From Polyangium mundeleinium (lineage in GTDB: Bacteria; Myxococcota_A; Polyangia; Polyangiales; Polyangiaceae): 64,000 nt of DNA. The stretch spans positions 5,114,501 through 5,178,500 of the forward strand of contig NZ_JAQNDO010000001.1 of NCBI RefSeq assembly GCF_028369105.1. Reading direction: 5' to 3'. How positions within the stretch are numbered: the first letter of the stretch is position 1; each line of letters starts with the position of its first letter. Shown piece after piece: positions 1 through 9,400 of the stretch. The translations under genes were made by a program, and so were the position numbers. The notes beneath the pieces were generated by a model that was not told where the DNA came from, searched no databases, and saw nothing but the letters and a program-made list of their open reading frames with translations.

Positions 1-2223
1 CCCGCAGAGGAGCAGCGCTTCGCCGAGGGCGAGCCCCGCCGCCACGAGCGGGCTCAAAAAGCCCGCCGCGCAGAGCGGAATGACGGCCGCATTGTAGACG
101 ACGGAGACGAGGAGGCTTTGCCTGACCGTGGCCCGCAAGGCGCGGGCGAGGTCGACGAGCCAAGCGATGGTCTCCAGGCGGTCGTCGCAGAGCACGAGGG
201 GCGCCGGCACGGCCACGGGCAACGCGCCGGGCGCGACGGCGAGCGAGACGTCCGCCGGGCCCCTGTTCGCGCGGTCCTCCTGGCCGTCGCTGATGTGGAG
301 GACACGCGCGCCGGCTTGCTGAAGGTCACGGACGTGCAGGGCTTTTTCCGCCGGGCCGAGGCCGCCGCGCGCCGGCACGCCGAGCCGATGCGCGAGCGCG
401 AGCGTCGCGTCCGGGCCGTCGCCGCTCAGGAGCCGGCAGCCGAGCCCCCGCTGGAAGAGCGCACGGAACGCCTTCTCCGAGCCGAGCCGCGGCGGATCCC
501 AGAGCTCGAACCAGGCCTCGACGGTGCCGTTGCGACGGACGCAGACGAGGCTCGCGCCCTCTCGCGCGTCCGGAGGCAGAGGATCTCCCGGGCGCGCGGC
601 CGAGACCTCCACGAGCGCGCCGCGCGACCGGCCCACCACGCCGTCGGGGCGCACGTCGGCCGCCTCGTCGAGCGCGCCGGGACGCACGCCGGCCACGGCG
701 AGGTGATGCGCGATGGCGCGGCCCGCGCGGTGCGTCGCGCTCGCTTCGAGCGCGGCCACGTCCTCGAGGATCGAGATGTCCGGGAACTCGCGCCACGAAA
801 GGCGCGTGACCCGCGGCGTGCCGAGGGTCACCGTGCCCGTCTTGTCGAAGCAGGCGACGGTGGCCGTGGCGAGCGCTTCGAGGGCCGCCGGATCCTTGAC
901 GACCACGCCCGCCGCGCGCGCCCGCAGGACGGCGATGGTCCGCGCGGCCGGGAGCGCGATCACGAAGGCCGCGGGCGAGGCGCCGATGAGCACGGCGATC
1001 GCGGTGAGATACCCGTCCGGATGGAACGGGCCACGGCCGAGCAGCGCGTGCACGACGAACGCGAAGCCGGCGAACGAGACGGACGCGACCGACAGGGCGA
1101 GCGACGCGACGTGCGCGAACGACTTTCCCGTGTGCTGCCGCGCGTCCCGCTCGATCCGCAGGGCGGCGCGATGCACCTCGGCGTCGGCCGCGGCGGCGAG
1201 CTCGGAGCAGGGCGCCCGCGCCACGCGCCCTGTGACCTCGCCGGAGAGCAGCCGCGCGCCGGTCTCGACGATCTGCCCGCCGGCCCGATCCACGGCGCGG
1301 CCATCCGGCAGGGACACGCGCGCCGCGCTCTCGAGGACGATGTCCACGGGCGTGATGTCGCCTTCGCCGAGGCGCACGCGGTCGCCGGGCGCGAGCATGG
1401 CGCACGCGACGCGCTCGTCGACGCCGCTGCCGCCCACGCGGCGCACGCGGGCCTCGCGGGCCAGCGCGGCGCGCGTGACGCTCCGGTAGGCGCGCGTGAG
1501 CAAGGCCGTGTGCGCGTAGAGCCCGAGGATCGAGCAGCCGAGGATCGCGCCGGAGGCCTCGAACGCGGCGAGCGAGAGGCCGTCGAGCGAAAGCCCGAGC
1601 CGCGTGAGCTTCTCCAGGATGGTTCCGGCGCGGCTCGGATCGAACACCATCGCGACGACGCCCAGGGCGAGCGCGAGCGTGGCGCAGGAAAGCGTCACGA
1701 CCTCGGTGCCGAGGACGCCGCGGCGCGCGAGGGCGCGGGCGCGGTGGAGGAGGGGCGGGCCGGCCACGGCGAAGAGCAACAGCGTGAAGCCGAGCTCGAC
1801 CCAGGCGATCTCCCGCTCGGGGGTGCGCGCGGGCCGCCACGAGGCGAGGGCGACGAGGTTGCCGAGGAGCGCGACGACGAGGCCGAACCGTCCCGCGTCG
1901 AGCCGCGCTCGTTCGCTCGGCGGTGCGCCCACGGCGGCCGTGAACGTGAAGCCGCGCTGGGCCATGGCGGAGGCGATCTCGCGCTCGCTCGTGACCCGCA
2001 CGTCGTAGATGGCCTGGGCGATCTCGCCGAAGAACCCGACGGACCCCGCGCGGACGCCGGGCAGGGTGCGCAAGGCTTGCTCCGCGCGGCGGGCGCAGCT
2101 CCGGCACGAGAGGCCTTCGACATGGAAGGTCGCCTCGTGCTCGAACGCGGGTCGCCCGCGGCCGCCCTCGCGCCCAGGGCGGGCGTCTCCATCGACCAGC
2201 GCAGTGGGGAAAGATTGATGCAT
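1..2223 (-). CDS. Degenerate heavy-metal (P1B-type) P-type ATPase, 3' end cut by window edge
   Basis: The frame is open for 741 codons from ATG at 2223 to the window edge. An N-terminal heavy-metal-associated domain has a CxxC site (GLSCRSCARRAEQAL), followed by hydrophobic helices, the phosphorylation motif DKTGT (D460) and two C-terminal helices, which is the order of a P1B metal-transporting ATPase. Several signature sites are altered. The metal-binding CPC of helix 6 reads ASPAAF (about 416). The ATP-binding HP dipeptide reads ATHRAG. The hinge GDGxND reads SDGQED (D646). No TGES dephosphorylation loop is recognisable after the PGDRV segment. The fold and the acceptor aspartate therefore remain, but ordinary Cu/Ag/Zn pumping is doubtful. 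It may be a divergent pump, a regulator or a metal sensor. The ATG start is preferred because it leaves a short leader before the metal domain. Confidence 0.8.
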   Translation of the reverse strand, partial: MHQSFPTALVDGDARPGREGGRGRPAFEHEATFHVEGLSCRSCARRAEQALRTLPGVRAGSVGFFGEIAQAIYDVRVTSEREIASAMAQRGFTFTAAVGAPPSERARLDAGRFGLVVALLGNLVALASWRPARTPEREIAWVELGFTLLLFAVAGPPLLHRARALARRGVLGTEVVTLSCATLALALGVVAMVFDPSRAGTILEKLTRLGLSLDGLSLAAFEASGAILGCSILGLYAHTALLTRAYRSVTRAALAREARVRRVGGSGVDERVACAMLAPGDRVRLGEGDITPVDIVLESAARVSLPDGRAVDRAGGQIVETGARLLSGEVTGRVARAPCSELAAAADAEVHRAALRIERDARQHTGKSFAHVASLALSVASVSFAGFAFVVHALLGRGPFHPDGYLTAIAVLIGASPAAFVIALPAARTIAVLRARAAGVVVKDPAALEALATATVACFDKTGTVTLGTPRVTRLSWREFPDISILEDVAALEASATHRAGRAIAHHLAVAGVRPGALDEAADVRPDGVVGRSRGALVEVSAARPGDPLPPDAREGASLVCVRRNGTVEAWFELWDPPRLGSEKAFRALFQRGLGCRLLSGDGPDATLALAHRLGVPARGGLGPAEKALHVRDLQQAGARVLHISDGQEDRANRGPADVSLAVAPGALPVAVPAPLVLCDDRLETIAWLVDLARALRATVRQSLLVSVVYNAAVIPLCAAGFLSPLVAAGLALGEALLLCG

Positions 2224-2420
2224 CGTCGCCGCGACCGAAGTTGCTGGGTGCGCTAGCGAACTTCGGGCCGCGGGCGATCACGACCAGCTCGGGCAAGTCG
2301 TGCACGCGGACGAGGCGGTAACACCTCGTGTTTGCGGAAAATCGCGGGGGAAAGGGAGAACGTGGAGGGCCGCCGGGACGATCGGCGGCGGGGGCGGGGG
2401 GATCCGACCTTGGCGGATCG

Positions 2421-3065
2421 TTACTTCTTGTAGATCTGGGCGGCGGCGAGGCCGGCGCCACGCGTGGCCTTCACGATGACCTTGCCGGGGCCGCCGATGG
2501 GCAGCGGGTTCTTGAAGCAACCGTTGGCCTTGCCGCCGAGGATGGCCGTGGCGCCCTGGCCGTTGCTCTGGGCGAGGACCTGGGGCGGCAGGGGGGCGGC
2601 GTGCAGGACGAGCTGCACGTCGAGCTGCTGGACGCCGACGCCGGAGGCGATGACCGAGTAGCACTTGCCGGCCTCGATGTTGATCGCCTGCTCGAGGACC
2701 TGGCCCTCCTGGAACTGCGCGGCGAAGGGCGCGCCGTCGGCCTGCATGCCGGGCGCCTCGGAGGCGGCGAGGCCCTGGAGCGCGAGCGTGGCGACCTGGG
2801 CGGCGGCGGGGGCGATCGGCGTGGCCGGGCTGCCGCCCGAGGCGCCCGTCGTCGGGGCGGGCGTCACCGTGGTGGGGGCCGGGGTGGGCGTCACCGCGGT
2901 GGGGGCGGGCTGCTGGTACTGGTTCGGGTTGTACGCGCCCGGCTGCTGCCCGTTCGCGTACTGGTTCTGCTGCGACGGGTCGTTCGGGTCCGGGGTGTCG
3001 CTGCCGCCGCAGCCGACGGCGAAGAGGCCCAGCAGGGCCACGGGGACGATCATCGAGAGGCGCAT
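2421..3065 (-). CDS. Secreted lipoprotein of unknown function
   Basis: A 214-residue protein with a lipoprotein signal peptide (MRLSMIVPVALLGLFAVGC, Cys19 as lipidation site). A low-complexity stretch rich in Asn, Gln, Pro and Thr follows to about residue 90, then a compact C-terminal domain with two cysteines (GKCYSV and NGCFKN) that could form a disulfide. An AAGGAG ribosome site lies 7 nt before the ATG, so this start is preferred over a longer upstream frame. The linker composition is that of a surface-anchored myxobacterial lipoprotein. I recognise no enzymatic motif and assign no function. Just past the stop, a 6-bp hairpin (2401-2419) could help end the transcript. Confidence 0.8.
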   Translation of the reverse strand: MRLSMIVPVALLGLFAVGCGGSDTPDPNDPSQQNQYANGQQPGAYNPNQYQQPAPTAVTPTPAPTTVTPAPTTGASGGSPATPIAPAAAQVATLALQGLAASEAPGMQADGAPFAAQFQEGQVLEQAINIEAGKCYSVIASGVGVQQLDVQLVLHAAPLPPQVLAQSNGQGATAILGGKANGCFKNPLPIGGPGKVIVKATRGAGLAAAQIYKK

Positions 3066-3077
3066 GGGTTGGCTCCT

Positions 3078-3103
3078 TGGAAATCTATGCTGGAAATCTA
3101 TGC
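3078..3103. repeat. 13-bp exact tandem duplication in a 5' leader
   Basis: The 13-mer tggaaatctatgc occurs twice back to back, 13 bp upstream of the lipoprotein start at 3065. Read on the gene strand it places two copies of GCATAGAT just before the ribosome site. It may duplicate a -10-like element or simply be a recent slippage event. Confidence 0.85.
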
Positions 3104-3298
3104 TGCCGTGGTTCGGGAGCGCGGCGGCGTCGCCGCACCTCGGAAGACGCTCGGGGCCGACGCTACGGCTCACCGATGCTTGGGCTGTAAGACGGGCCCA
3201 GGCGTCCGCTACTTACACCGGATTCGTGCTGTGAGGGGAGGGGGTTTGGGGCCACCGTTCGTCGCAGAACCGTGCTTGGGGCCAGGCCCCGGGGGTTT

Positions 3299-3333
3299 GG
3301 GGGCGTCGCTCGGCTTGTCCGAGCGTAGCCCCC
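3299..3333 (-). terminator. GC-rich hairpin downstream of the lipoprotein gene at 3350
   Basis: A long inverted repeat with stem GGGGGC, a 3x3 internal loop, GCTCGG, and a 5-nt loop, sitting 17 bp past the stop of the minus-strand gene 3350-4423. There is no T-run, so it is either a GC-type terminator or an mRNA 3' stabiliser. The wider stretch 3235-3340 holds further G-rich and C-rich inverted segments. Confidence 0.5.
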
Positions 3334-3349
3334 GAGCGTGGAGCGTGTT

Positions 3350-4423
3350 TCACTTGGGCTGCTCGATGCAGCAGCCCGTGATGCAGTAGAAGCCGGCGCC
3401 GCAGGGGTCCTGGCCGGGCAGGCCGCAGGGCTGTAGGCCGTCGGGGCACTGCTCGGGCGGCGGGGTGCCGGCGTCCGTGCCGCCCATGCCGCCGCCGCCG
3501 TCGACGCCCGCGTCCGGGGGCGGCGGGAAGCACTCGGGCGGCAGGGTGTCCTTGCCGATGCAGAGCTCGCACGTGCCGCATTCGTTGTAGCAGGCGCCCT
3601 TCACCTGCGTGCACGGGGCGCAGCTCTTCGGATCGTCGAGGTGCTCGAGATCGCAGGAGAAGCTGCCCAGGCCGTTCTCGGTGCCGAGCCAAACCGGGCC
3701 GTGCTTTTGTCCGTCCTTGTAGATGACGCAGCAGCCGAAGCAATCGCAGCCGTTCGGCGTGAGCTCCGGACAGACCTGCTTGCAGGTCTCCGGCTGGTTG
3801 TTGAGCAACTCGTCGCAGCTCAGGTTCGTGCCAGGCGTGTTCGCATTCGCGTTATAGGTGCACTTGTTGCCGTTCCACCACTCCGGGTAATAGTCGGGTG
3901 CCGTGGAGAGCGGGTCGCACTGGTGGTTCCAGTAGCACTCGTCATTGCCCGTTCCGGAGTTCGAGTCCCAGAAGCAGTCCGTGATGCACGCCGCGCCGGC
4001 GCCGCCGGGGATGCTGACGCCGAGGCCGGTCTCGCTGTTGTCGCAGGGGCCGAGGCATTCCGGATCCTGCCAGTCGATGAGGCCGTCGCCGTCGTTGTCG
4101 ATCGTGTCGCCACACTGGTAGACCTGGTTCACGCACGCGGCCATGACGAACCCACCGTCCGGGCCCACCCAGCCATCCGGGCCCGCGTCCGGGATGTTGC
4201 CCGTGCCGCCCGCGCCGCCCGTGCTGCCGCCGATGCCGCCCGCGCCACCCGTGCTTCCGCCGATGCCGCCCGCGCCGCCGATGCCGCCGCTCGCGCCGGA
4301 GCCGCTCGCGCCAGAGCCACTGGTTTGGACCTGGGGCTCATCACTACAACCCACGGCAATCACGGATGCGACGAGGGGGCTCGCGAGGAGCAAGACGATT
4401 GCGCTCTTGGAAAAGGACGGCAT
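3350..4423 (-). CDS. Cys-rich lipoprotein with Gly-rich stalk
   Basis: A 357-residue predicted lipoprotein. The signal peptide MPSFSKSAIVLLLASPLV runs to a lipobox ending VGCSDE. A repetitive Gly/Ala/Ser stalk with GGAGGIGGSTGG-type repeats follows, then a domain with more than 20 cysteines spaced as in disulfide-rich extracellular modules. That domain contains an Asp-rich Ca-binding-like loop (DTIDNDGDGLIDWQDPEC), and a Pro/Asp-rich tail carries more cysteines. An AAGGAG site precedes the ATG, so this start is chosen over a frame that continues upstream. This stalk-plus-Cys-domain layout is common among myxobacterial surface proteins, but its role is unknown to me. The two adjacent lipoprotein genes share strand and may be co-expressed. 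Confidence 0.8.
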   Translation of the reverse strand: MPSFSKSAIVLLLASPLVASVIAVGCSDEPQVQTSGSGASGSGASGGIGGAGGIGGSTGGAGGIGGSTGGAGGTGNIPDAGPDGWVGPDGGFVMAACVNQVYQCGDTIDNDGDGLIDWQDPECLGPCDNSETGLGVSIPGGAGAACITDCFWDSNSGTGNDECYWNHQCDPLSTAPDYYPEWWNGNKCTYNANANTPGTNLSCDELLNNQPETCKQVCPELTPNGCDCFGCCVIYKDGQKHGPVWLGTENGLGSFSCDLEHLDDPKSCAPCTQVKGACYNECGTCELCIGKDTLPPECFPPPPDAGVDGGGGMGGTDAGTPPPEQCPDGLQPCGLPGQDPCGAGFYCITGCCIEQPK

Positions 4424-4646
4424 GTAAAGTCTCCTTGGCGGAAGCTCGGCTCCAGGGCAGTTTCCCCGGGCCGTGTCCACGGACGAACGTCGTGCAGCCG
4501 GAATGCACGAGGCGCGCCAGCCCCTCGCCACGAGGAAGATCGCGGAAACACCGCACTTCATCAGCGACGGCGGACGTGGGTGGTTGCACGCGTGACCAGG
4601 CCTTGTCGTCAGTCGGGATTCGTCCGACGACGGATCACGCAGGATC

Positions 4647-5432
4647 TCAGACGAGGTGCGAGAGGACGGCCCAGGTGATGTGGACCGTCCCGTGCGCGAG
4701 CATCGCCGATTCCAGGCTTCGGCGGAAATAGAGCCAACCGAAGATGACGCCCGCGAATGCATTCAAGACGAGGGTGCGGGCGATCATGGGGCCCGAAAGC
4801 GGGATGCCCATCGCGATCACGGCGGGCAGGTGGCCCGCCGCGAACACGAGGGCGGCGAGCACGACGGCCGTCCACATCACGCCCCTGGTAGGGCTTCCCG
4901 GCGCTTTGCGGATCTTTCCGATGGCCCAGGCGAGGAACGTCGCGAGGCCCCAGCGCGTCAGGAGCTCTTCGTTCATGCCGCCATAAAGGACGGCCGCGAT
5001 CGTGGCCCACGCGGGTTGTTTCTGGAGAATGCGGAGGTCCTTCCCACCGGTTTCGGCCAGGGTGGGGCGCAGGAAATGGTCGAGGGCCAGGACCACGAGC
5101 GCGGCAAGGATCCCCAGGCCAACCGCGATCCGCAGTTGGCTTCGGAACCGCGGCTCAGGTTGCGGCTCGCCCCCGGCCCATGCAGCGATGTGAGATCGCA
5201 GGTGCAACGAGGGCGCGAGGCGGACGCCCGCCGCGACGGCCAAGCCCAGGAGGAGAAGGGGCTGAATCTGCGACGCAATCACGAGCACGGGCAGCGACGG
5301 CAAGGCCGCGTCCGTATGCTCCACGATCTGCCGTATCTGTGGAATCGCAATGGGCAGCAAGCTGAGGTTGCCCACGACGCCCATGCCGAAGAGCACGCCA
5401 AACTTCCGCCACAAACGCGGTTGCGCTGCCAT
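4647..5432 (-). CDS. CPBP-family intramembrane metalloprotease
   Basis: A 261-residue polytopic protein with about seven hydrophobic segments. The C-terminal half has the three CPBP (CAAX protease/Abi) motifs: a paired glutamate in MNEELLTRWG, a histidine in FAAGHLPA, and a second histidine region LAHGTVH. In this family these residues form the glutamyl/metal site of an Rce1-like membrane protease. Substrates in bacteria are mostly unknown; some members give bacteriocin self-immunity. The gene stands alone between a lipoprotein gene and the LRR-like gene, so context does not identify the substrate. Confidence 0.85.
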   Translation of the reverse strand: MAAQPRLWRKFGVLFGMGVVGNLSLLPIAIPQIRQIVEHTDAALPSLPVLVIASQIQPLLLLGLAVAAGVRLAPSLHLRSHIAAWAGGEPQPEPRFRSQLRIAVGLGILAALVVLALDHFLRPTLAETGGKDLRILQKQPAWATIAAVLYGGMNEELLTRWGLATFLAWAIGKIRKAPGSPTRGVMWTAVVLAALVFAAGHLPAVIAMGIPLSGPMIARTLVLNAFAGVIFGWLYFRRSLESAMLAHGTVHITWAVLSHLV

Positions 5433-5458
5433 CTCGCCCTTTTGGGGCGAGCAGGCGT

Positions 5459-6058
5459 TCAGCGCAAGACTTCAACCCCACGCGCCGCGAGGCGATCGAG
5501 GACCGCGGGGTCGTCGACCGAGCCGAGGTTCACCTCGAGATGCTCGAGTTTGGGGAGCATTTCCAGGCTCGCCGCGTGCGTCCAATCGCCGGTCAAGGTG
5601 AGATGCGTGAGCTTGGCCAATCCTTCGAGGGGGCGGAGATCACGGAGGTCGTCGAAAAAGCCATGGCCGTCGAGGTCAAGCGTCTCGAGGGCCTCGAGCG
5701 CGCCGATGCCTACAAGCGAGCGGAGCGAATAGGTGTCGTCCTCGCCGCCGGTATAGACGCCAGCGCCGCTTTCCATCATCATGTAGATCTCGTTCCCGCC
5801 ATCGAAATCGAGCCGATCGAGCCGCGCAACCTTCTTGCGATCAAGCTTGATCGAATGCAGCCGAGCCATGGCCGCCCGGAGCCGAACCATATCGTCGTCG
5901 CCCTCAATCCCTTCGAGCTTGGCCTCGACCCGCTCCGAACTCACAGCCTCGGCCTCCATCAACGCACCAAGCACAGCGATGTGCAGCCCAGGATCCGGGA
6001 AAACAATGCGGGTCTCCTCCGTCGCGGTCTTTTTCGTCGTGGTCTTTTTCGTGCTCAT
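5459..6058 (-). CDS. Leucine-rich-repeat-like protein
   Basis: A 199-residue soluble protein. After a Lys/Thr-rich N-terminus (MSTKKTTTKKTATEE) comes a helical segment of about 60 residues. The C-terminal half then has repeating leucine patterns (LETLDLDGHGF, LTHLTLTGDW, LEHLEVNLG) typical of irregular LRR or LRR-like solenoids used for protein binding. The ATG at 6058 is chosen because the frame upstream becomes compositionally unlike protein and runs through the structured repeat at 6100-6202. No enzymatic motif was seen. Confidence 0.75.
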   Translation of the reverse strand: MSTKKTTTKKTATEETRIVFPDPGLHIAVLGALMEAEAVSSERVEAKLEGIEGDDDMVRLRAAMARLHSIKLDRKKVARLDRLDFDGGNEIYMMMESGAGVYTGGEDDTYSLRSLVGIGALEALETLDLDGHGFFDDLRDLRPLEGLAKLTHLTLTGDWTHAASLEMLPKLEHLEVNLGSVDDPAVLDRLAARGVEVLR

Positions 6059-6099
6059 TCCAGTGTTCTTTCTTGTTGGGGTTCGTTGGGGCCGCCGCG

Positions 6100-6202
6100 C
6101 CGGGGCGCTGCCCCGGACCCCGCGGGGGCTGTCCGCCCCTCGACCCGGACCAGGCACGGCCTGGACCGGTGATGGAAGAACTGCGCTCCGCGCAGTTCTT
6201 CC
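6100..6202 (-). repeat. Structured intergenic repeat, copy A (reverse orientation)
   Basis: A four-hairpin element of 103 nt. Read on the minus strand: hairpin 1 is a 13-bp perfect stem with 3-nt loop (6174-6186/6190-6202); hairpin 2 is ccaggc/gcctgg (6150-6164); then a conserved core with GGGGCGGACAGCCCC; hairpin 4 is ccggggc/gccccgg with 3-nt loop (6100-6116). The same layout recurs at 6319-6422 and 53015-53118. Copies A and B face each other across 116 bp with no gene. The element lies in the 5' leader of the LRR-like gene. Confidence 0.8.
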
Positions 6203-6318
6203 AACGGGCCGGTGGCAAGACCATGGAGGTCGTCGCATGCAGCGGCACGTTGCCGGTTGCACCGTCAGCCCTGCTGTCTTGGTTGGCAGGGGCGTCGCCG
6301 GTCTTGATTGCGGCTGTT

Positions 6319-6422
6319 CGATGAACTGCGCGGAGCGCAGTTCATCGACCCCGAGTCCAGCGCTTGCGCTGGTCCGGGTCCAGGGGCGGACAGCCCCGGT
6401 GGGGTCTGGGGCAAAGCCCCAG
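6319..6422 (+). repeat. Structured intergenic repeat, copy B
   Basis: A 104-nt element. Hairpin 1 is a 13-bp stem with GGA loop (6319-6331/6335-6347). Hairpin 2 is 7 bp with a 2-nt loop (6357-6363/6366-6372). The core CAGGGGCGGACAGCCCC follows, and hairpin 4 is ctggggc/gccccag with AAA loop (6406-6422). It ends 30 bp past the stop of the minus-strand kinase gene at 6453, so that gene's mRNA would carry its complement as a 3' structure. With copy A it fills the 394-bp gap 6059-6452, in which I see no gene. Confidence 0.85.
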
Positions 6423-6452
6423 CGCAGCGGCCTCAAAACGAGAGACCCACGC

Positions 6453-9400
6453 TCACCGGCCAGCGCGATGCGCGCGCCAGGCTTCCAGCGGCGTCGGGAA
6501 CCAGCGCAGGTGCTGGAAGGCCTCCGGGATGTCGGGCTCGTTCTGCGGATCTGGCGGCCCCTCGACGGCGGCGCTGGCGAGGATGGCCCGTGCTTCGTCG
6601 AGGTAGGTGGCGAGCGCGCTTTCTGGCTCGCTCGTGCGCATCGATCGATATTCGAGCTCGCCCCCGCGGTACGAAAGGTCCTTCAAACGCAGCGCGGGCC
6701 GCGGACGCCCGGCCACGTGCGTCCAGCGCCCGGTCGCGGCGTCACACCGGTACATCGGGAGCAGCTTCCACCCGTCGTGGGCGATCATGTGAATCGCGGC
6801 GACGATGTAGAGGAACACGGTCTCTGTCATGAAGGCATTGAAATGGACGCGGACCCAGCCGAGCTGGAGCACGCCGCAGCCGGCTTCCACCGCTTCGGCG
6901 AAGGCCGCGGAGGGCTCGGGGTCGATGCCGAGGATGAGGTGACCGTACGGGCCTGCCGAGGGGCCTCCGCCTCGCGCCTGGATGCCGAAGAGATCGTTCA
7001 GCAGGGCGACGACGAAGTTCCAGTGGAGGAATTGATCACGGCCGTGGCGAATCACGAGCGACACGATGGACAATCGTTCGTGCTCTGGAGGGCCGAGCAC
7101 CCAGATCTTTTCGTTCGTTCGGAACGACGCGAGGGCGCGCTTGATGAAGTCGTCCTCGCGGGCGCGGATCGTGTCTGTGCCGATCGCCGCTTTGAGCTGG
7201 AAGACGAGGCCTGCGCGGATGGAGTCGAGCAGGGCCGGCGGGCCTGCCTCCTTGCGGCGCGCGACGAGCGCGCGCTTGGCGACGAGCACGCCGGGCGTGC
7301 CCAGGCCGCCGATGCATTCGTGCGGCGAAAGGAAGACGGCGTCCTTCGACGCGAGGGCGCCGGAGCCCTCGGGGTTCATTCGAATGTCGAGCGAAGGCCC
7401 GGCGGTGGTGGAATCCCAAAAGGAGAGCGCCCCGTGCCGGTGCAGGAGGGTCGTGATGGCGACGTCGTCCGCGACGATGCCCGTCACCTGGGACGCCAGG
7501 GAAAAACTCCCGATCTTGAGCGGGCGGTTCGCGTGTCGAACGAGCGCCGCTTCGAGCGCGTGGAGATCGATGCGACCTTCGGCGTCCGCGTCGATCGTCA
7601 CGACGTCGGCGATGGAGGCGCGCCACGGGAGCTCGTTCGAAGGGGCCTCGTGGGGCCCGAGGAACACGACGGGGCGCTCGTTCTCCGGGATCCGCTCGCG
7701 CAGGTGATATCGTTCGTCGAGCTCCGGCGATAACGCGAGCCCGAGCGCCCGGACCATCTCCTCGACCGCCGCTGTCGCGTCCGAGCCGCAAAAAAGGACG
7801 ACGTCGTCGCTCCCGCCGCCCACGCTCTCGTGGAGGAGGTCCCCCGCCTCCTCGCATAACCGCGACGTCTGCGCGCCGGTGCCCGAGGAGAGCGGCATCA
7901 CCTCGCTTCGCAGGAATTCTTCGAGGAAGCTCAAGGAGCGGCCCGAGGCCGTATCGTCCGCCTGGACCAGGCGCCGTGGTCCGAAGGGCCCGTGAAGGAC
8001 CACGTCGTCGCCGAGGATCGAGGCGCGCACTTTTCCGAGGAGCGCCTCCTTGTCGGAAGATGCGTCGTCCGGGGACGCATGCAGGCGGGTCGTGTTCGCC
8101 GCTTCGTGCAGGGCGTGGGGAATGTCGAGCAGCGTCCCGAGGCCGTCGACGAATCCGCGCAGGGTCTGCTCGACGAGGTCTTCTGTGCCGGCCCGCGTCG
8201 TGCTGGCCAGGGTCATGCGCATCAGCGTCTTCGTGCCCATCGCGCGATCGCCGTGCGTGCCGACGACGAGCGCCTGCGCCGCGCGCCGGACGATGCCGGC
8301 GTCGGTCTGCCGGAGGGCGTCGATGAGGTCGCGATTGATGGCCTCGACCAGCTCGAAGGCCATCGCCGGGCTCGACGCGAAGAGGCGCGCGAGGGGCTCG
8401 GGCGCGAGCTCGAGGAGCACCACGTTCTCCCGTGCAGTGCACGTGACCCGCTGCGGGCCGTGGTCGAGCAGCGCTTCCATGCCCATGGTCTTGCCGGGCC
8501 CGAGGACGGCGAGGTGCATGTGCCGGTGGCCTGCGCGGACGGTGATTTCGACGGTGCCACGCGCGAGGAGGAAGGCCGAGCCCCGGCTCGCGCCTTCGGC
8601 AAAGATCATGCGCCCGCGCGGCACCTCGCGCTCGACGAGGACGCCCGCGATGACGGCCAATCGTTCGTCGCTGAACGATTCGAAAAAGGGCAGGCTCCGG
8701 AGGGAGGACGCGATGGGCGGCGTGAGGGGGTGGCCCTCGCCGAGGTCCGAGGCCGACGTGCTTGCGGCGGGAGGCGCCGGCCCCATCAATTCGCGGGTGA
8801 CGCCGCGCAGCTCGCTGCAAAGGTGGAGCGAGAGCCGGCGCAGGACCTTCAGCGCGGCGGGGTTGTGCACACGCCTGAGGTGCTCGAAATCGGCGATCTC
8901 CAGCGTATACCCCGACGCGCGCCGGACCGTGGTGACGGTGGCCGCGCGGAGCATGGGCTGGTTCAAGGCGTGCTCCCCGAGCACGCCCCCCGGGCCGCTC
9001 TCGCCGACGAAGATACGATCGTCCCCGGGCGTCCGGATCGAGACCGCGAGCAGGCCGTCCTCGACGAGGTAAAGCTGGTCGGCCGGCGCGCCTTGTGTGC
9101 AGAGGACCTCGCCGGGCTCGGCGTGGAAGGGCCGCATCCGGGCGGCGAGGTCGCGGCGCTCGTCGGCGTCGAGATCCGAAAAGAGCGCCGTGGCGCCGAG
9201 CAACGCGCCGATCGTGCTCGGGTCCCTCGCCGTCCGCGGGGTGATGCCGGAGTCTGCTTTGGCTTCCCCCTCGGGAAGCGAGGCGCGCTGGATCCCGCGG
9301 CGTACGGCGCTCGCGAGCTGCTCCCATGCCTGGCCCCACGCCTCGGCGAGCTCGTCGTCCATGCGGCCGCCCTCGGTGAGATCGAGCTCCGCGCGGAGCG

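Noticed and set aside
118-2461. Two very long open frames (about 710 codons each) on both strands over the ATPase gene
   Set aside because: They are Arg/Glu- or Arg/Pro-rich translations of the GC-rich third-position pattern. The frame with HMA, DKTGT and membrane helices is the real one.
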